Source: Burkholderia cepacia (GTDB lineage: Bacteria; Pseudomonadota; Gammaproteobacteria; Burkholderiales; Burkholderiaceae). From it: a DNA stretch of 64,000 bases. The notes beneath the pieces are model-generated. The model was not told the DNA's origin, made no database searches, and worked only from the letters and a program-made list of their open reading frames with translations. The translations under genes were made by a program, and so were the position numbers. Shown piece by piece: positions 18,605 to 26,362 of this stretch (positions are counted from its first letter, which is position 1; each line of letters opens with the position of its first letter). The DNA is taken from contig NZ_CP073637.1 in the NCBI RefSeq assembly GCF_029962485.1, forward strand, positions 1,860,001-1,924,000, in the 5' to 3' direction.

Positions 18605-18976
18605 ATGTCTGCAACGTGGTTCAAGGGATCCTGCCATTGCGGGGCCGTCAAGTTCGAAGTCCGGGCGGCCATTACGCCGGCCGTTCGCTGCAACTGCAGC
18701 CTGTGCCGCCGCCGCGGCGCGCTGATGAGCCCGATGTTCGCGGCCGCCAACCTGAACATCATCGAAGGCGAGGGCGCGCTCACGTGCTACCGCTTCAACA
18801 CGCGCACGGCCCGTCACTATTTCTGCAGCCGGTGCGGCGTCTATCCGTTCCATCAGACGCGGAAAGACCCGGCATGCTGGCGCGTCAATCTCGGCTGCCT
18901 CGACGGCATCGATCCGTATGCGCTCGACGCGACGATCGCCGACGGCGCGAGCCTGTCGGTCGTGGAGGACGCATGA
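18605..18976 (+). CDS. GFA/CENP-V family zinc protein
   Basis: A 123-residue protein of the glutathione-dependent formaldehyde-activating (GFA) family. It has the expected zinc-binding cysteines: CHCGAVKFE near residue 11, CNCSLCRRRG near 30 and CSRCGVYPFH near 78. Members bind S-hydroxymethyl-glutathione-type adducts or other electrophile conjugates, and many have no proven reaction. GGAG lies upstream of the ATG. Its stop overlaps the following small gene (ATGA). Confidence 0.9.
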   Translation: MSATWFKGSCHCGAVKFEVRAAITPAVRCNCSLCRRRGALMSPMFAAANLNIIEGEGALTCYRFNTRTARHYFCSRCGVYPFHQTRKDPACWRVNLGCLDGIDPYALDATIADGASLSVVEDA

Positions 18977-19101
18977 AACGCTGGCTGATGATCCTGCTGT
19001 TTGCCGCAGGCGGGCTCGCGACCGAAATCGCGCATCCGGTGCAATGCTCGCTGCTGTCGGTCAGCCGTCAGCCAACCGGCAAGCGCCGCCGGCAGGGCTG
19101 A
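18973..19101 (+). CDS. Small membrane protein (42 aa)
   Basis: A 42-residue frame whose ATG overlaps the GFA stop by four bases behind a GGAGGAC ribosome site. It has one hydrophobic segment (about residues 4-16), a single Cys and a very basic tail (SRQPTGKRRRQG). I know no family. The overlap and ribosome site support translation, possibly as a membrane-tethered partner of the GFA protein. Confidence 0.55.
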   Translation: MKRWLMILLFAAGGLATEIAHPVQCSLLSVSRQPTGKRRRQG

Positions 19102-19145
19102 GGTCACATCGGTTCATCGAGAACGATTATCATGCTTCCGATAAG

Positions 19146-19157
19146 ATCGTATGCGAT
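19146..19157. promoter_or_regulatory. Candidate OhrR operator before ohrR
   Basis: ATCGTATGCGAT differs at one base from the perfect palindrome ATCGCATGCGAT found twice upstream of ohr (21855, 21912). It lies in an AT-rich stretch (TATATAAT) 47 bp before the ohrR start, where an autoregulatory site is expected. Confidence 0.55.
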
Positions 19158-19203
19158 ATATAATGCGATCGTCTGCGACCGTTCACGTCGCTGGAGGAAG
19201 CCC

Positions 19204-19659
19204 ATGAAACCGACCGAAGCCCCATCGCCTGCCGCGCCGAAGCTGTCCGAATTCCTGTGTTTTGCGATCTACTCGGCGAACCTCGCTTTCGGCAAGGCGT
19301 ACAAGCCGATCCTCGACGAGCTCGGCCTGACGTACACGCAGTACATCACGATCATCGCGCTGTGGGAGCAGGACAACCAGACCGTCGGCCAGCTCGGCGA
19401 GAAGCTGTTCCTTGAATCCAATACGCTGACGCCGATCCTGAAGAAGCTCGAAGCGATGGGCTACCTGGAGCGGCACCGCGATCCGTCCGACGAACGCCAG
19501 GTGCTCGTCAGCCTGACGAAGAGCGGCCGCCGCGTGCGCGAGAAGGGGCTCGACATGAATCTGGTCGAAGCCACCGGGTTGAAGCCGGACGAATTCGCGA
19601 AGGTGCAGAAGGCGATCGTCACGCTGCGCGGCAACCTGATCCGTTCGACCGAAGCGTAA
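19204..19659 (+). CDS. ohrR: MarR-family organic-peroxide sensor OhrR
   Basis: A 151-residue MarR/OhrR regulator. The N-terminal helix has the peroxide-sensing Cys (FLCFAIYSANLAFGKAYKP, Cys about residue 20), followed by the conserved YTQY and a winged helix-turn-helix (LFLESNTLTPILKKLEAMGYL, DPSDERQVLVSLT). Reduced OhrR represses ohr; oxidation of the Cys by organic hydroperoxide releases it. A GGAGG site lies nine bases before the ATG at 19204. The target ohr is nearby at 21394 but separated by three other genes, and both have related palindromes upstream. Confidence 0.9.
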   Translation: MKPTEAPSPAAPKLSEFLCFAIYSANLAFGKAYKPILDELGLTYTQYITIIALWEQDNQTVGQLGEKLFLESNTLTPILKKLEAMGYLERHRDPSDERQVLVSLTKSGRRVREKGLDMNLVEATGLKPDEFAKVQKAIVTLRGNLIRSTEA

Positions 19660-19674
19660 TCAGATGAACCATCG

Positions 19675-19703
19675 GCGGCCGGCGCGTGCCACGCGTCGGC
19701 CGC
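19675..19703. terminator. Hairpin between convergent ohrR and acetyltransferase
   Basis: A 13-bp stem (one mismatch, three-base loop) falls in the 48-bp gap between convergent stops at 19659 and 19708. It has no T-run, so its efficiency as a terminator is uncertain. Confidence 0.45.
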
Positions 19704-19707
19704 ATCG

Positions 19708-20424
19708 TCATGCGTGCGCGTCGCCCAGCACCAGCAGGCGCATCTCGCGACGCACGACGAAACCGAGCGAGACGTAGCGCTCGATCGCCACCTGGTTCGT
19801 CGTGAGGACGTGCAGGAAAGGCGTTTCCGAGCGTGCGCCGATCGACGCAATCAACGACCGGATCAGGCGCGCCGCGAGACCTTGCCGCCGGAATGCGGCC
19901 TCCACGCACACGGCGCTGATCTCCGTATACCCGTCGAGCTGCATCCGCTCGCCGGCCATCGCGGCCAGCCGGCCTTCGCTGCGTACGCCGATGTAGCGGC
20001 CGAGCTCGAACGTGCGCGCGCCGAACGGGCCCGGCTGCGCCGAGGTGGTCAACGCGAGCATGTCGGGCACATCAGCTTCGCCGAGCGTGACATGCGCCGA
20101 CTCATACGCCGGATCAGGCGTTCCTTGCCAGACCATTTGCAGCAATGTCGCGCGCCGGATGACCGGCAATCCCGCAGGCGGCTCGATCTCGTTCGGCGTG
20201 ACGAGGGCCGTTGGCCCGTGCGCGGCGACCAGTTCGCGCAGCGCGTCGAACGAAGCCGCGCTCGTGTCGGCGATCGCGGCGAATGGCGCAATGGCCGCCG
20301 GAAACCGCCACGCGCGGTCATTGCCGATTGCAAAGCGGCGCTGCTTGCCCGTGAGGGCGTTCCAGACAACCCGGTCGAGCACGTGCGTATCGCCTGTCGT
20401 GGTACCGGTCGTAGCATCCCGCAT
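19708..20424 (-). CDS. GNAT acetyltransferase
   Basis: A 238-residue two-part protein. The C-terminal half is a GNAT (FR47-like) acetyltransferase domain. The acetyl-CoA loop is FRRQGLAARL near residue 183, preceded by the strand ISAVCVEAA and followed by VAIERYVSLGFVVRREMR. The N-terminal 110 residues are less conserved. The ATG at 20424 follows GAGGAGC; the ORF extends to 20523 but overlaps the terminator. The acceptor is unknown. Placement between ohrR and ohr may be incidental. Confidence 0.85.
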   Translation of the reverse strand: MRDATTGTTTGDTHVLDRVVWNALTGKQRRFAIGNDRAWRFPAAIAPFAAIADTSAASFDALRELVAAHGPTALVTPNEIEPPAGLPVIRRATLLQMVWQGTPDPAYESAHVTLGEADVPDMLALTTSAQPGPFGARTFELGRYIGVRSEGRLAAMAGERMQLDGYTEISAVCVEAAFRRQGLAARLIRSLIASIGARSETPFLHVLTTNQVAIERYVSLGFVVRREMRLLVLGDAHA

Positions 20425-20521
20425 CGGGTGCTCCTCGATTGATGGTGGGGTGCCGCACAGCATAGACCGGTTCGGTCGCGCAGGTCGCACTGTCGATCCG
20501 GATTCCGTTACCCTCAATAAC

Positions 20522-20554
20522 AAAAGCGCATGCGATTACATCGCATGCGCTTTT
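20522..20554. terminator. Bidirectional terminator, 15-bp perfect stem
   Basis: Perfect arms AAAAGCGCATGCGAT and ATCGCATGCGCTTTT are separated by TAC. On both strands the stem ends in T-rich sequence. It lies between the minus-strand DUF4148 gene (stop 20593) and the acetyltransferase start (20424). The arms contain the ATCGCATGCG sequence seen in the ohr operators, so a double role is possible. Confidence 0.7.
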
Positions 20555-20592
20555 TGCGACTGAGATTGGCGACTGTTTTCGTCGCGCGACGC

Positions 20593-20919
20593 TCAATGGC
20601 CGAAATAAATCGAGCGCTCGGCCGTGCGAACCACGTTGCGGCTGCCGGATTGCGTCGCGCTGCCGGCGTCGCTGCCGTAGCCGGCTGCCTGCGTGTCGGC
20701 CGCGACGGCGCCGCTGTCGTGAATCCGGCTCAGCGCCGCCTGGATATTGTCCGGATAGTTCGGATCGTTGGGGCGGTTCGGCAGGTAGCCGGCCTGCTGC
20801 AACGCGGCCAGTTCCGCCCGCACCTGCGCGCGCGTGACGGTGCTTTCGCCGGCGAACACCGGGGTGGCGACGGAAGCCGACACGGCAACGAGGAGGGCTG
20901 CAATCAGTTGGGTCTTCAT
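20593..20919 (-). CDS. DUF4148 exported protein (copy B)
   Basis: A 108-residue DUF4148 protein, a Burkholderia-expanded family of small secreted proteins of unknown role. It has a signal peptide ending about residue 23, the conserved TVTRAQVRAELAALQQAGY core and a PNYPDNIQAAL segment. Two ATGs are adjacent; the second (20919) sits six bases after GAGG and is preferred. It is closely similar to the gene at 20998, down to the same C-terminus (AERSIYFGH), so the two arose by tandem duplication. Confidence 0.85.
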   Translation of the reverse strand: MKTQLIAALLVAVSASVATPVFAGESTVTRAQVRAELAALQQAGYLPNRPNDPNYPDNIQAALSRIHDSGAVAADTQAAGYGSDAGSATQSGSRNVVRTAERSIYFGH

Positions 20920-20997
20920 CATTTACCTCGACAGGGGAAACAGGGTTTCAGAAGTTGCGCACCGCACGCCGGCCATCGGCGCCGCTCGCGGTTTCAT

Positions 20998-21327
20998 TCA
21001 ATGGCCGAAGTAGATCGAGCGCTCGGCGATGCGCGTCGCAGGCCGGTTGCCTGACTGCGTCGTGGCCTCGGTGTCGCGGCCATAACCGGACGATGCGGAC
21101 GAATCGGCCGCCACCGCATCGTTCGCGTGAATGCGCGTCAATGCGGCCTGCAGGTCGTCCGGGTAATGCGGGTCGTTTGCACGGCCCGGGCGATAGCCGG
21201 CTTGTTCGAGCTGGACGAGTTCGGCACGCACCTGCGCGCGGGACACGACGGCCTGGTCGGCGAATGCCGGTGCAGCAGCGGAAGCGGAAACAGCGACGAG
21301 CAGGGCAGCGATCAATTGGGTTTTCAT
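20998..21327 (-). CDS. DUF4148 exported protein (copy A)
   Basis: A 109-residue paralogue of the gene at 20593 with the same signal peptide layout, the VVSRAQVRAELVQLEQAGY core and an identical ERSIYFGH end. The start is again the second of two ATGs, six bases after GAGG. It lies 66 bp downstream of ohr on the same strand; an intervening hairpin at 21363 may separate the transcripts. The function is unknown. Confidence 0.85.
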   Translation of the reverse strand: MKTQLIAALLVAVSASAAAPAFADQAVVSRAQVRAELVQLEQAGYRPGRANDPHYPDDLQAALTRIHANDAVAADSSASSGYGRDTEATTQSGNRPATRIAERSIYFGH

Positions 21328-21362
21328 CATTCACCTCGATAAAAAAGGAACCGGGAATTCGG

Positions 21363-21383
21363 ACGGGCGGCGTTCGGCCGCCC
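21363..21383 (-). terminator. Hairpin after ohr
   Basis: CGGGCGGC and its exact complement flank a five-base loop, 11 bp after the ohr stop. A T-run occurs only about 17 bases later, before the DUF4148 gene. A partial terminator is likely. Confidence 0.5.
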
Positions 21384-21393
21384 GATACAACGT

Positions 21394-21813
21394 TCAGTTG
21401 ATACGGATATCGACGTCGATGTTGCCGCGCGTCGCTTTCGAGTACGGGCAGGTCTGGTGCGCGGCATCGACGATCTGTTGCGCGACGTCGCGATCGAGCC
21501 CCGGCACGCTCACGTTCAGCCGGGCCTGCAGGAAGTACGCGTTGCCGCCGGTGCCGAGATCCACTTCGGCGTCGACCGCGAGATCGGCCGGCAGCGTGAC
21601 CTTCGCGGCACGCGCCGCAAGCTGCATCGCACCGATGAAGCAGGCCGACCAGCCGGCTGCGAACAGCTGTTCCGGGTTGGTGCCGGTGCCGGCGCTGCCC
21701 GGCGACGACAGCTGGATGTCGAGGCGGCCGTCGGAACTGCGCGCCGCGCCGTCGCGGCCGCCGGAAGTCGTATGCGTCTTGCCCGTGTACAGCACTTTTT
21801 CGATCTTGCTCAT
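21394..21813 (-). CDS. ohr: Organic hydroperoxide resistance protein Ohr
   Basis: A 139-residue thiol peroxidase of the Ohr/OsmC family that reduces organic hydroperoxides using lipoylated or thiol donors. Both catalytic cysteines are visible: the peroxidatic Cys in AGWSACFIGAM and the resolving Cys in AHQTCPYSKATRGN. NPEQLFAAGWSACF is the family signature. Two ATGs are adjacent; the second at 21813 has the better distance from GGAG. The promoter region carries two perfect 12-bp palindromes, expected OhrR sites. Confidence 0.95.
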   Translation of the reverse strand: MSKIEKVLYTGKTHTTSGGRDGAARSSDGRLDIQLSSPGSAGTGTNPEQLFAAGWSACFIGAMQLAARAAKVTLPADLAVDAEVDLGTGGNAYFLQARLNVSVPGLDRDVAQQIVDAAHQTCPYSKATRGNIDVDIRIN

Positions 21814-21854
21814 CATTTACTCCGTCAGTTGAGGTTTGTTTCAGATGCGATTCG

Positions 21855-21866
21855 ATCGCATGCGAT
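21855..21866. promoter_or_regulatory. Palindrome ATCGCATGCGAT (ohr site 1)
   Basis: A perfect 12-bp palindrome 42 bp upstream of the ohr start, embedded in a longer GCGATTCGATCGC context. It is one of two identical copies and is interpreted as an OhrR operator by position and by its near copy before ohrR. Confidence 0.6.
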
Positions 21867-21898
21867 GCAGTTTGGTCGCGGCGACCGCTTACATCAAG

Positions 21899-21923
21899 CG
21901 CATTCGATTAAATCGCATGCGAT
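21899..21923. promoter_or_regulatory. Palindrome region with CGATTAAATCG core (ohr site 2)
   Basis: The second ATCGCATGCGAT (21912-21923) overlaps an inverted repeat with core CGATTAAATCG (21905-21915). The ATTAAAT centre resembles the AT-rich core of known OhrR operators in other bacteria. It overlaps the likely ohr promoter. Confidence 0.65.
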
Positions 21924-22087
21924 ATTTTGTATTTCAATGTATCTGGAACGTGTCGAGCCTTTCTGGATAAGGATTTCGAGTGATCGCCCCCTGATATCGA
22001 ACGGATCGATGAACGTGCCGGATTCAGGGCAGGGCACACGAAAACGCCCGCGAGACGGGATGACCGACCCGCAGGGCGGCCGCTCCA

Positions 22088-22552
22088 TCATGCTGCGTCG
22101 ATCTCGGCGATCACGACGAGGATCACGGCCGCATCGGCCGGCAACTGGCGCTGGGAGAACGCCGAACGCGCATGTCCGGCCTTCTCGCCGAGCACGGCGG
22201 CGAACAGGTCGGATGCACCGTCGACCACGGCCGGCTGCCCGAAAAAGCCGTCGGCCGAGCTGACGTGTCCCTCGACGCGGACGATCTTGCGCAACCGGTC
22301 AAACCCGCCCAGATGTTTGCGAATCTGCGCAAGCACATTCAGCGCCGCCAGCCGCGCCGCGAGCTTGCCTTCGTCGACATTCAACTGCTCGCCGACGCGG
22401 CCGGTGTAGGCGACCTTGCCGTCGACGAGCGGCAGTTGGCCCGACACGAACAGCAGGTTGCCGGCTTCGCTGACGGCCGTATAGCTGCCGAGCGGAGTCG
22501 GCGGTTCGGGTAACGCGAGGCCGAGTTCGGCCAGTTTCTGTTCGATGGTCAT
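22088..22552 (-). CDS. RidA/YjgF-family protein
   Basis: A 154-residue protein of the RidA (YjgF/YER057c) superfamily, in the longer YjgH-like branch. Typical segments are NLLFVSGQLPLVDGKVAYTGRVG, ALNVLAQIRKHLG and a C-terminal strand VILVVIAEIDA. RidA enzymes hydrolyse reactive 2-aminoacrylate-type enamines, but this branch is less well defined. AGGAG lies before the ATG. It is divergent from the LysR gene at 22767, which may regulate it. Confidence 0.88.
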   Translation of the reverse strand: MTIEQKLAELGLALPEPPTPLGSYTAVSEAGNLLFVSGQLPLVDGKVAYTGRVGEQLNVDEGKLAARLAALNVLAQIRKHLGGFDRLRKIVRVEGHVSSADGFFGQPAVVDGASDLFAAVLGEKAGHARSAFSQRQLPADAAVILVVIAEIDAA

Positions 22553-22766
22553 GTCATGCTCCTGGTGGAAAGTGGTCCGGGTGATCGGTGTTGCCTGTCA
22601 GTCACTGTAGTTAGGCGACCGAAGCCGGTAAATGTCAGCGGCGCAATTGATTCGGGACGCCATGTAACGAATCACGCGCGCGGTGTTGGCTGGTTTCCCG
22701 CGCAATATTCATGCACACTCGTCGCTCCATCGCGCGCCATACGCCGAAGACGGCAGGAACCGCCCC

Positions 22767-23732
22767 ATGCAACGTAAATTCGACGACCTGCTGCTGGGCA
22801 GCATCGAGCTGTTCTGCCTCGCAGCCGAACTCGGCAGCTTCACGCTGGCGGCCACCGCGGCGAGCGTCACGCCGGCCGCAGTCAGCCGGTCGGTCGCGCG
22901 GCTCGAAGAGCGTCTCGGCGTGCGGCTGTTCGTACGCACGACGCGGCAGATTCGCTTGACCGACTCCGGCCGGCGCTATTTCGAGCAATGCCGCGATGCG
23001 CTGTCGCAACTCGTCGACGCGGAACGCGAAGCGACCGGCCAGCAGGCGACGCCCGCCGGCGTGCTGCGAATCAGCATGCCGACGCCGTACGGGCACTATC
23101 GCGTGCTGCCGCTGTTGCCCGCGTTCCGCGAGCAGTATCCGGACGTGCGCGTCGAAACCCACCTGAGCAACCGCAACATCGACTTCGCGGAGGAAGGCTT
23201 CGATCTCGCGATCCGCGGCCGCGCGCCGGCCGATTCGAACCTGGTCGCGCGCAAGCTGGAAGATGCCGAACTCGTGATCGTCGCGACACCCGGCTACCTG
23301 AAGCGGGCGGGCACGCCGACCGCGATCGACGATCTGCATGCGCACGAATGCATCCAGTTCGAACTGCCGAGCAGCGGGCGGCCGATTCCATGGCTGTTCG
23401 ACGACGGATCGGACGAACTCGACGTCGCGACCACCGGCAGCTACGGCACATCGGGCGACGTTCTGGCCGGCGTGACGCTCGCACGCAGCGGTGCGGGGCT
23501 GTTCCAGACCTACCGTTTCATCGTCGAACAGGACCTGAGCGCCGGCACGCTGGTGGAAGTGCTGCCCGGTCTCGGCGGCCGGTCGCGGCCGTTCATGCTG
23601 CTGTACCCGCATGCGCGCCATCTGTCGTCGCGCGTGCGTGTGTTCGTCGACTTTCTCGTCGAGCAACTGGCGCGTGCGCCCGCCAGGCAGGCGGGCAAAC
23701 CACGCGCCAGGCGAGCTGCCGTACCGCGCTAG
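22767..23732 (+). CDS. LysR-family regulator
   Basis: A 321-residue LysR protein with an N-terminal helix-turn-helix (LGSIELFCLAAELGSFTLAATA, then SVARLEERLGVRLFVRTTRQ) and an effector domain. The C-terminal 25 residues are Arg/Ala-rich. The ATG at 22767 follows AGGAA; the longer frame lacks support. It is divergent from the RidA-like gene and convergent with the SDR gene. Confidence 0.9.
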   Translation: MQRKFDDLLLGSIELFCLAAELGSFTLAATAASVTPAAVSRSVARLEERLGVRLFVRTTRQIRLTDSGRRYFEQCRDALSQLVDAEREATGQQATPAGVLRISMPTPYGHYRVLPLLPAFREQYPDVRVETHLSNRNIDFAEEGFDLAIRGRAPADSNLVARKLEDAELVIVATPGYLKRAGTPTAIDDLHAHECIQFELPSSGRPIPWLFDDGSDELDVATTGSYGTSGDVLAGVTLARSGAGLFQTYRFIVEQDLSAGTLVEVLPGLGGRSRPFMLLYPHARHLSSRVRVFVDFLVEQLARAPARQAGKPRARRAAVPR

Positions 23733-23759
23733 GCCGGCTCGGCGCCCCCGTGCCGAGGC

Positions 23760-24467
23760 TCAATGCCCGGCGCTCTGGCCGCCGTCGACGTGCAGGATCT
23801 CGCCCGTCACGAACGGCGCCGAATCCAGATAGAGGATCGCGTCGACGATGTCGCTCATCTCGCCCATGCGGCCAACCGGGTGCAGCGACGCGAGCGTCGC
23901 ATGCGTATCGGGCGCATGCATCGGCGACTTGATGACGCCGGGCGACACAGCGTTCACGCGGATCCCGGCCTTCGCATACTCGATCGCGAGCGACTTCGTC
24001 GCCGCGTTCAACCCGCCCTTCGTCAGCGACGCGAGCACCGACGGCACGTTGCTGTTCGCGTGATCGACGAGGCTCGTCGTGATGCTGACCACATGCCCGC
24101 CGCCATGCTTCTGCATCGCTTCGATCGCGCGCTGCGTGACGTGAAAGAAACCGTTCAGGTTGACGTGCGTGATCTGCGCGTAGTCGTCCGCAGTGTATTG
24201 CGTGAACGGCTTCGCGATGAACACGCCCGCGTTGTTGACGAGCGTGTCGACGCGGCCGAAACGTTCGATTGCTGCGTCGACGACGCGGCGTGCGACTGCC
24301 GGATCGCCGATATCGCCCGCGACGGTGACGAGATCGGGGGCGCTCGACGGGCCGATCGAACGGGACGTCGCGACGACGCGATGGCCGCGTGCACGGAATG
24401 CGTTGACCGTCTCCGCACCGATGCCTTGCGACGCGCCGGTGACGATGATGACTCTGGATGTGCTCAT
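23760..24467 (-). CDS. SDR-family oxidoreductase
   Basis: A 235-residue classical short-chain dehydrogenase/reductase. The cofactor motif TGASQGIG is at residues 9-16, NNAG near 81, the catalytic Ser is in VSITTS, and the C-terminal PFVTGEILHVDGGQSAGH is typical. Notably the usual catalytic YxxxK is replaced: the position reads VLASLTKGG, with Leu/Ser before the conserved Lys, so the Tyr appears absent. Either activity is altered or another residue serves. GAGG stands before the ATG at 24467. Confidence 0.88.
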   Translation of the reverse strand: MSTSRVIIVTGASQGIGAETVNAFRARGHRVVATSRSIGPSSAPDLVTVAGDIGDPAVARRVVDAAIERFGRVDTLVNNAGVFIAKPFTQYTADDYAQITHVNLNGFFHVTQRAIEAMQKHGGGHVVSITTSLVDHANSNVPSVLASLTKGGLNAATKSLAIEYAKAGIRVNAVSPGVIKSPMHAPDTHATLASLHPVGRMGEMSDIVDAILYLDSAPFVTGEILHVDGGQSAGH

Positions 24468-25356
24468 GATGTACCTCGACAGGTGAATGGTGTTCGGCTT
24501 CAGTGCCGACCGGATCGATGAATCCGATGGGCAAACTGTAGGCGTGCCGGTCACGATTTCGAACACCCACCGTGGTGCAACAGTCTTGCGTCACAGGAAC
24601 AAATGTGGGGGAGGCCGGTTGCCGCGCCGGCATCGGTGCTGCCGCCACGGCGCCTGCGGCGCGGCAAATCGGCATGGGCCCTCGACGCCGCGCTCAAGCG
24701 CCCCGATGCGATGCGGGAGAACGTCGAAACGTGGCGCGACCGCGGCGAAGGGGCCGGTTTTCCGATGGCTAGGCGCTCCGGTTTGTCTGCCACGAAACGC
24801 GTAGTTGGATAAAACGATGCGCCTATCCGGATAACTTTTCTTATCACAACAGTGCGATTAAAAATCCAAACCCGTCGTTTCAAAAACGCGCCTGACATCG
24901 AACATGTGGTCGACTCGAAGGGCAGGGAAGCAAACGCATGCCGTCAATCCGGCGAATCCTTCGAGCGTCGAGAAAAAATGCCACCAGCCGTGACCGTCAC
25001 CGCCATACGTCTCCGGCACGATCATGTCCCACGGTCCTTCGTGCCCGAGCCGCGTCGCGTCCTGTTCCTGCGCCCAGTCAAAGGGCATCTGTCATGTCTC
25101 CGGTCGAAGCGGCGCGGCCTGCGACGGCGCGCCAGCGATACCGACAAGGTCACGGGGGCACGGACAGCGCAGATACTGGCAGTCGTGGTAGTTGCCGCGC
25201 AGCGTTCGCGGGCAGGCAGCGCAGCGCGCATGCACCGGTGCGGCCAGCCGGTTTTGCTATATTGCTGCGAACAAGCCGCCTGGTTGTTTCGGCACGCAGC
25301 AACACCGTCATGCCTCGGTGTTGCGTCTGACTGCTACCCGTTCCCGAGATGTGGCC
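24468..25356. other. 889-bp gene-poor region
   Basis: No gene of confident identity lies between the SDR and LysR genes. Several Arg-rich frames cross it. Only the minus-strand frame at 24858-25088 has plausible composition (listed separately). A less GC-rich patch at about 24810-24890 (TTATCACAACAG, AAAAATCC) suggests a promoter or a junction of acquired DNA. Confidence 0.45.
24858..25088 (-). CDS. Possible small hypothetical protein (76 aa)
   Basis: A 76-residue frame rich in Trp, Phe and Gly (a GDGHGWWHFF segment near the middle). GGAG lies about ten bases before the ATG. Composition is more protein-like than the other frames here. I recognise no family; it may be a small gene or a fragment of a larger one lost by deletion. 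Confidence 0.3.
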   Translation of the reverse strand: MPFDWAQEQDATRLGHEGPWDMIVPETYGGDGHGWWHFFSTLEGFAGLTACVCFPALRVDHMFDVRRVFETTGLDF

Positions 25357-26262
25357 ATGGATTACATCGAAAGCATGCGGATTTTCCGGACGGTGGTCGA
25401 ACTGAAGAGTTTCGCCCGCGCGGCCGATCATCACGGCATGGCCCCGCCGGCGGTCTCGCGAACGATCGCGGCGCTCGAACAGCGGATGGGTTGCCGGTTG
25501 CTGAACCGGACGACCCGCCGGATCTCGCTCACGGAGGCGGCGGAGCGGTTCTACGAAAGCTGCGTGCGCATTCTCGAAGAGGTCGATACCGTCGAGGCGG
25601 AGGTCGGGAACCAGTCGCGCGAGGCACAGGGCGTGTTGCGCCTCGTCGCGCACGCGACCGCGACGATCCAGCGGCTCGTCCCGCTGATTGCCGGCTTCAA
25701 GCGCGCCCATCCGAAGGTCACGCTCGACGTCACGCTGACGGAGCGGCCGGTCGACCTGGTCGGGGAAGGGTACGACCTGGGCATCGTCGTTCCCTTCATG
25801 CTGATGAGCGAGACGACCGTCGTGCGCGTGCTCGACCGGATTCCGGTGGTCCTCGTGGCGACGCCCGACTACCTGAAGGCCGCATCGACACCCACGCATC
25901 CGTCAGAGCTGGCCGCGCATCACTTCGTCCCGTTGTCGCCGTCGATCCGCCGTCCCGATCTCCGTTTCCGCGTCGACGGGCAGGAACTCGCGATCGCGCT
26001 GAGCTTCGGCGTGTCGTCCAACAGTCCCGCGTTCAACCGCGAGCTGGTGCTGCAAGGGCTCGGCATCGGCATCACGCCGCGGGCGCTGGTCGAAAAAGAC
26101 CTCGCTTCCGGAACGCTGCTGCGGCTGCTCGCCGATTTCCCGCTGGTCGACGAGAGCATCGAGCTGCAACTCGCTTACAGCAACCGGACGCTGCTGCCCG
26201 CCAAGGTGCGCGCCTTCATCGACTACGCGGTCGATTTCTTCGAGGCATCGAGAACCCGCTAA
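25357..26262 (+). CDS. LysR-family regulator
   Basis: A 301-residue LysR regulator of the CrgA/AaeR-like subgroup. It starts MDYIESMRIFRTVVELKSF, with a standard helix-turn-helix up to RLLNRTTRRISLTEA and a C-terminal effector domain. The ATG at 25357 gives the family-typical start; the extension from 25192 is not supported. It precedes the MarR gene and efflux operon on the same strand; a link is only positional. Confidence 0.9.
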   Translation: MDYIESMRIFRTVVELKSFARAADHHGMAPPAVSRTIAALEQRMGCRLLNRTTRRISLTEAAERFYESCVRILEEVDTVEAEVGNQSREAQGVLRLVAHATATIQRLVPLIAGFKRAHPKVTLDVTLTERPVDLVGEGYDLGIVVPFMLMSETTVVRVLDRIPVVLVATPDYLKAASTPTHPSELAAHHFVPLSPSIRRPDLRFRVDGQELAIALSFGVSSNSPAFNRELVLQGLGIGITPRALVEKDLASGTLLRLLADFPLVDESIELQLAYSNRTLLPAKVRAFIDYAVDFFEASRTR

Positions 26263-26350
26263 GCCGCGATCCGCGCGCCATTCCTGCACGCAGCGACAAC
26301 AATCTGATAACTCGCGCGCCATCGTTCTCCGGCAGGCCGGCCACTAAGCT

Positions 26351-26362
26351 GTGCGCATGCAC
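26351..26362. promoter_or_regulatory. Palindrome-like site over the marR start
   Basis: GTGCGCATGCAC overlaps the MarR start codon at 26357. It matches the perfect palindrome GTGCATATGCAC at 26855 in 10 of 12 positions, suggesting the regulator binds its own translation start region. Confidence 0.45.
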
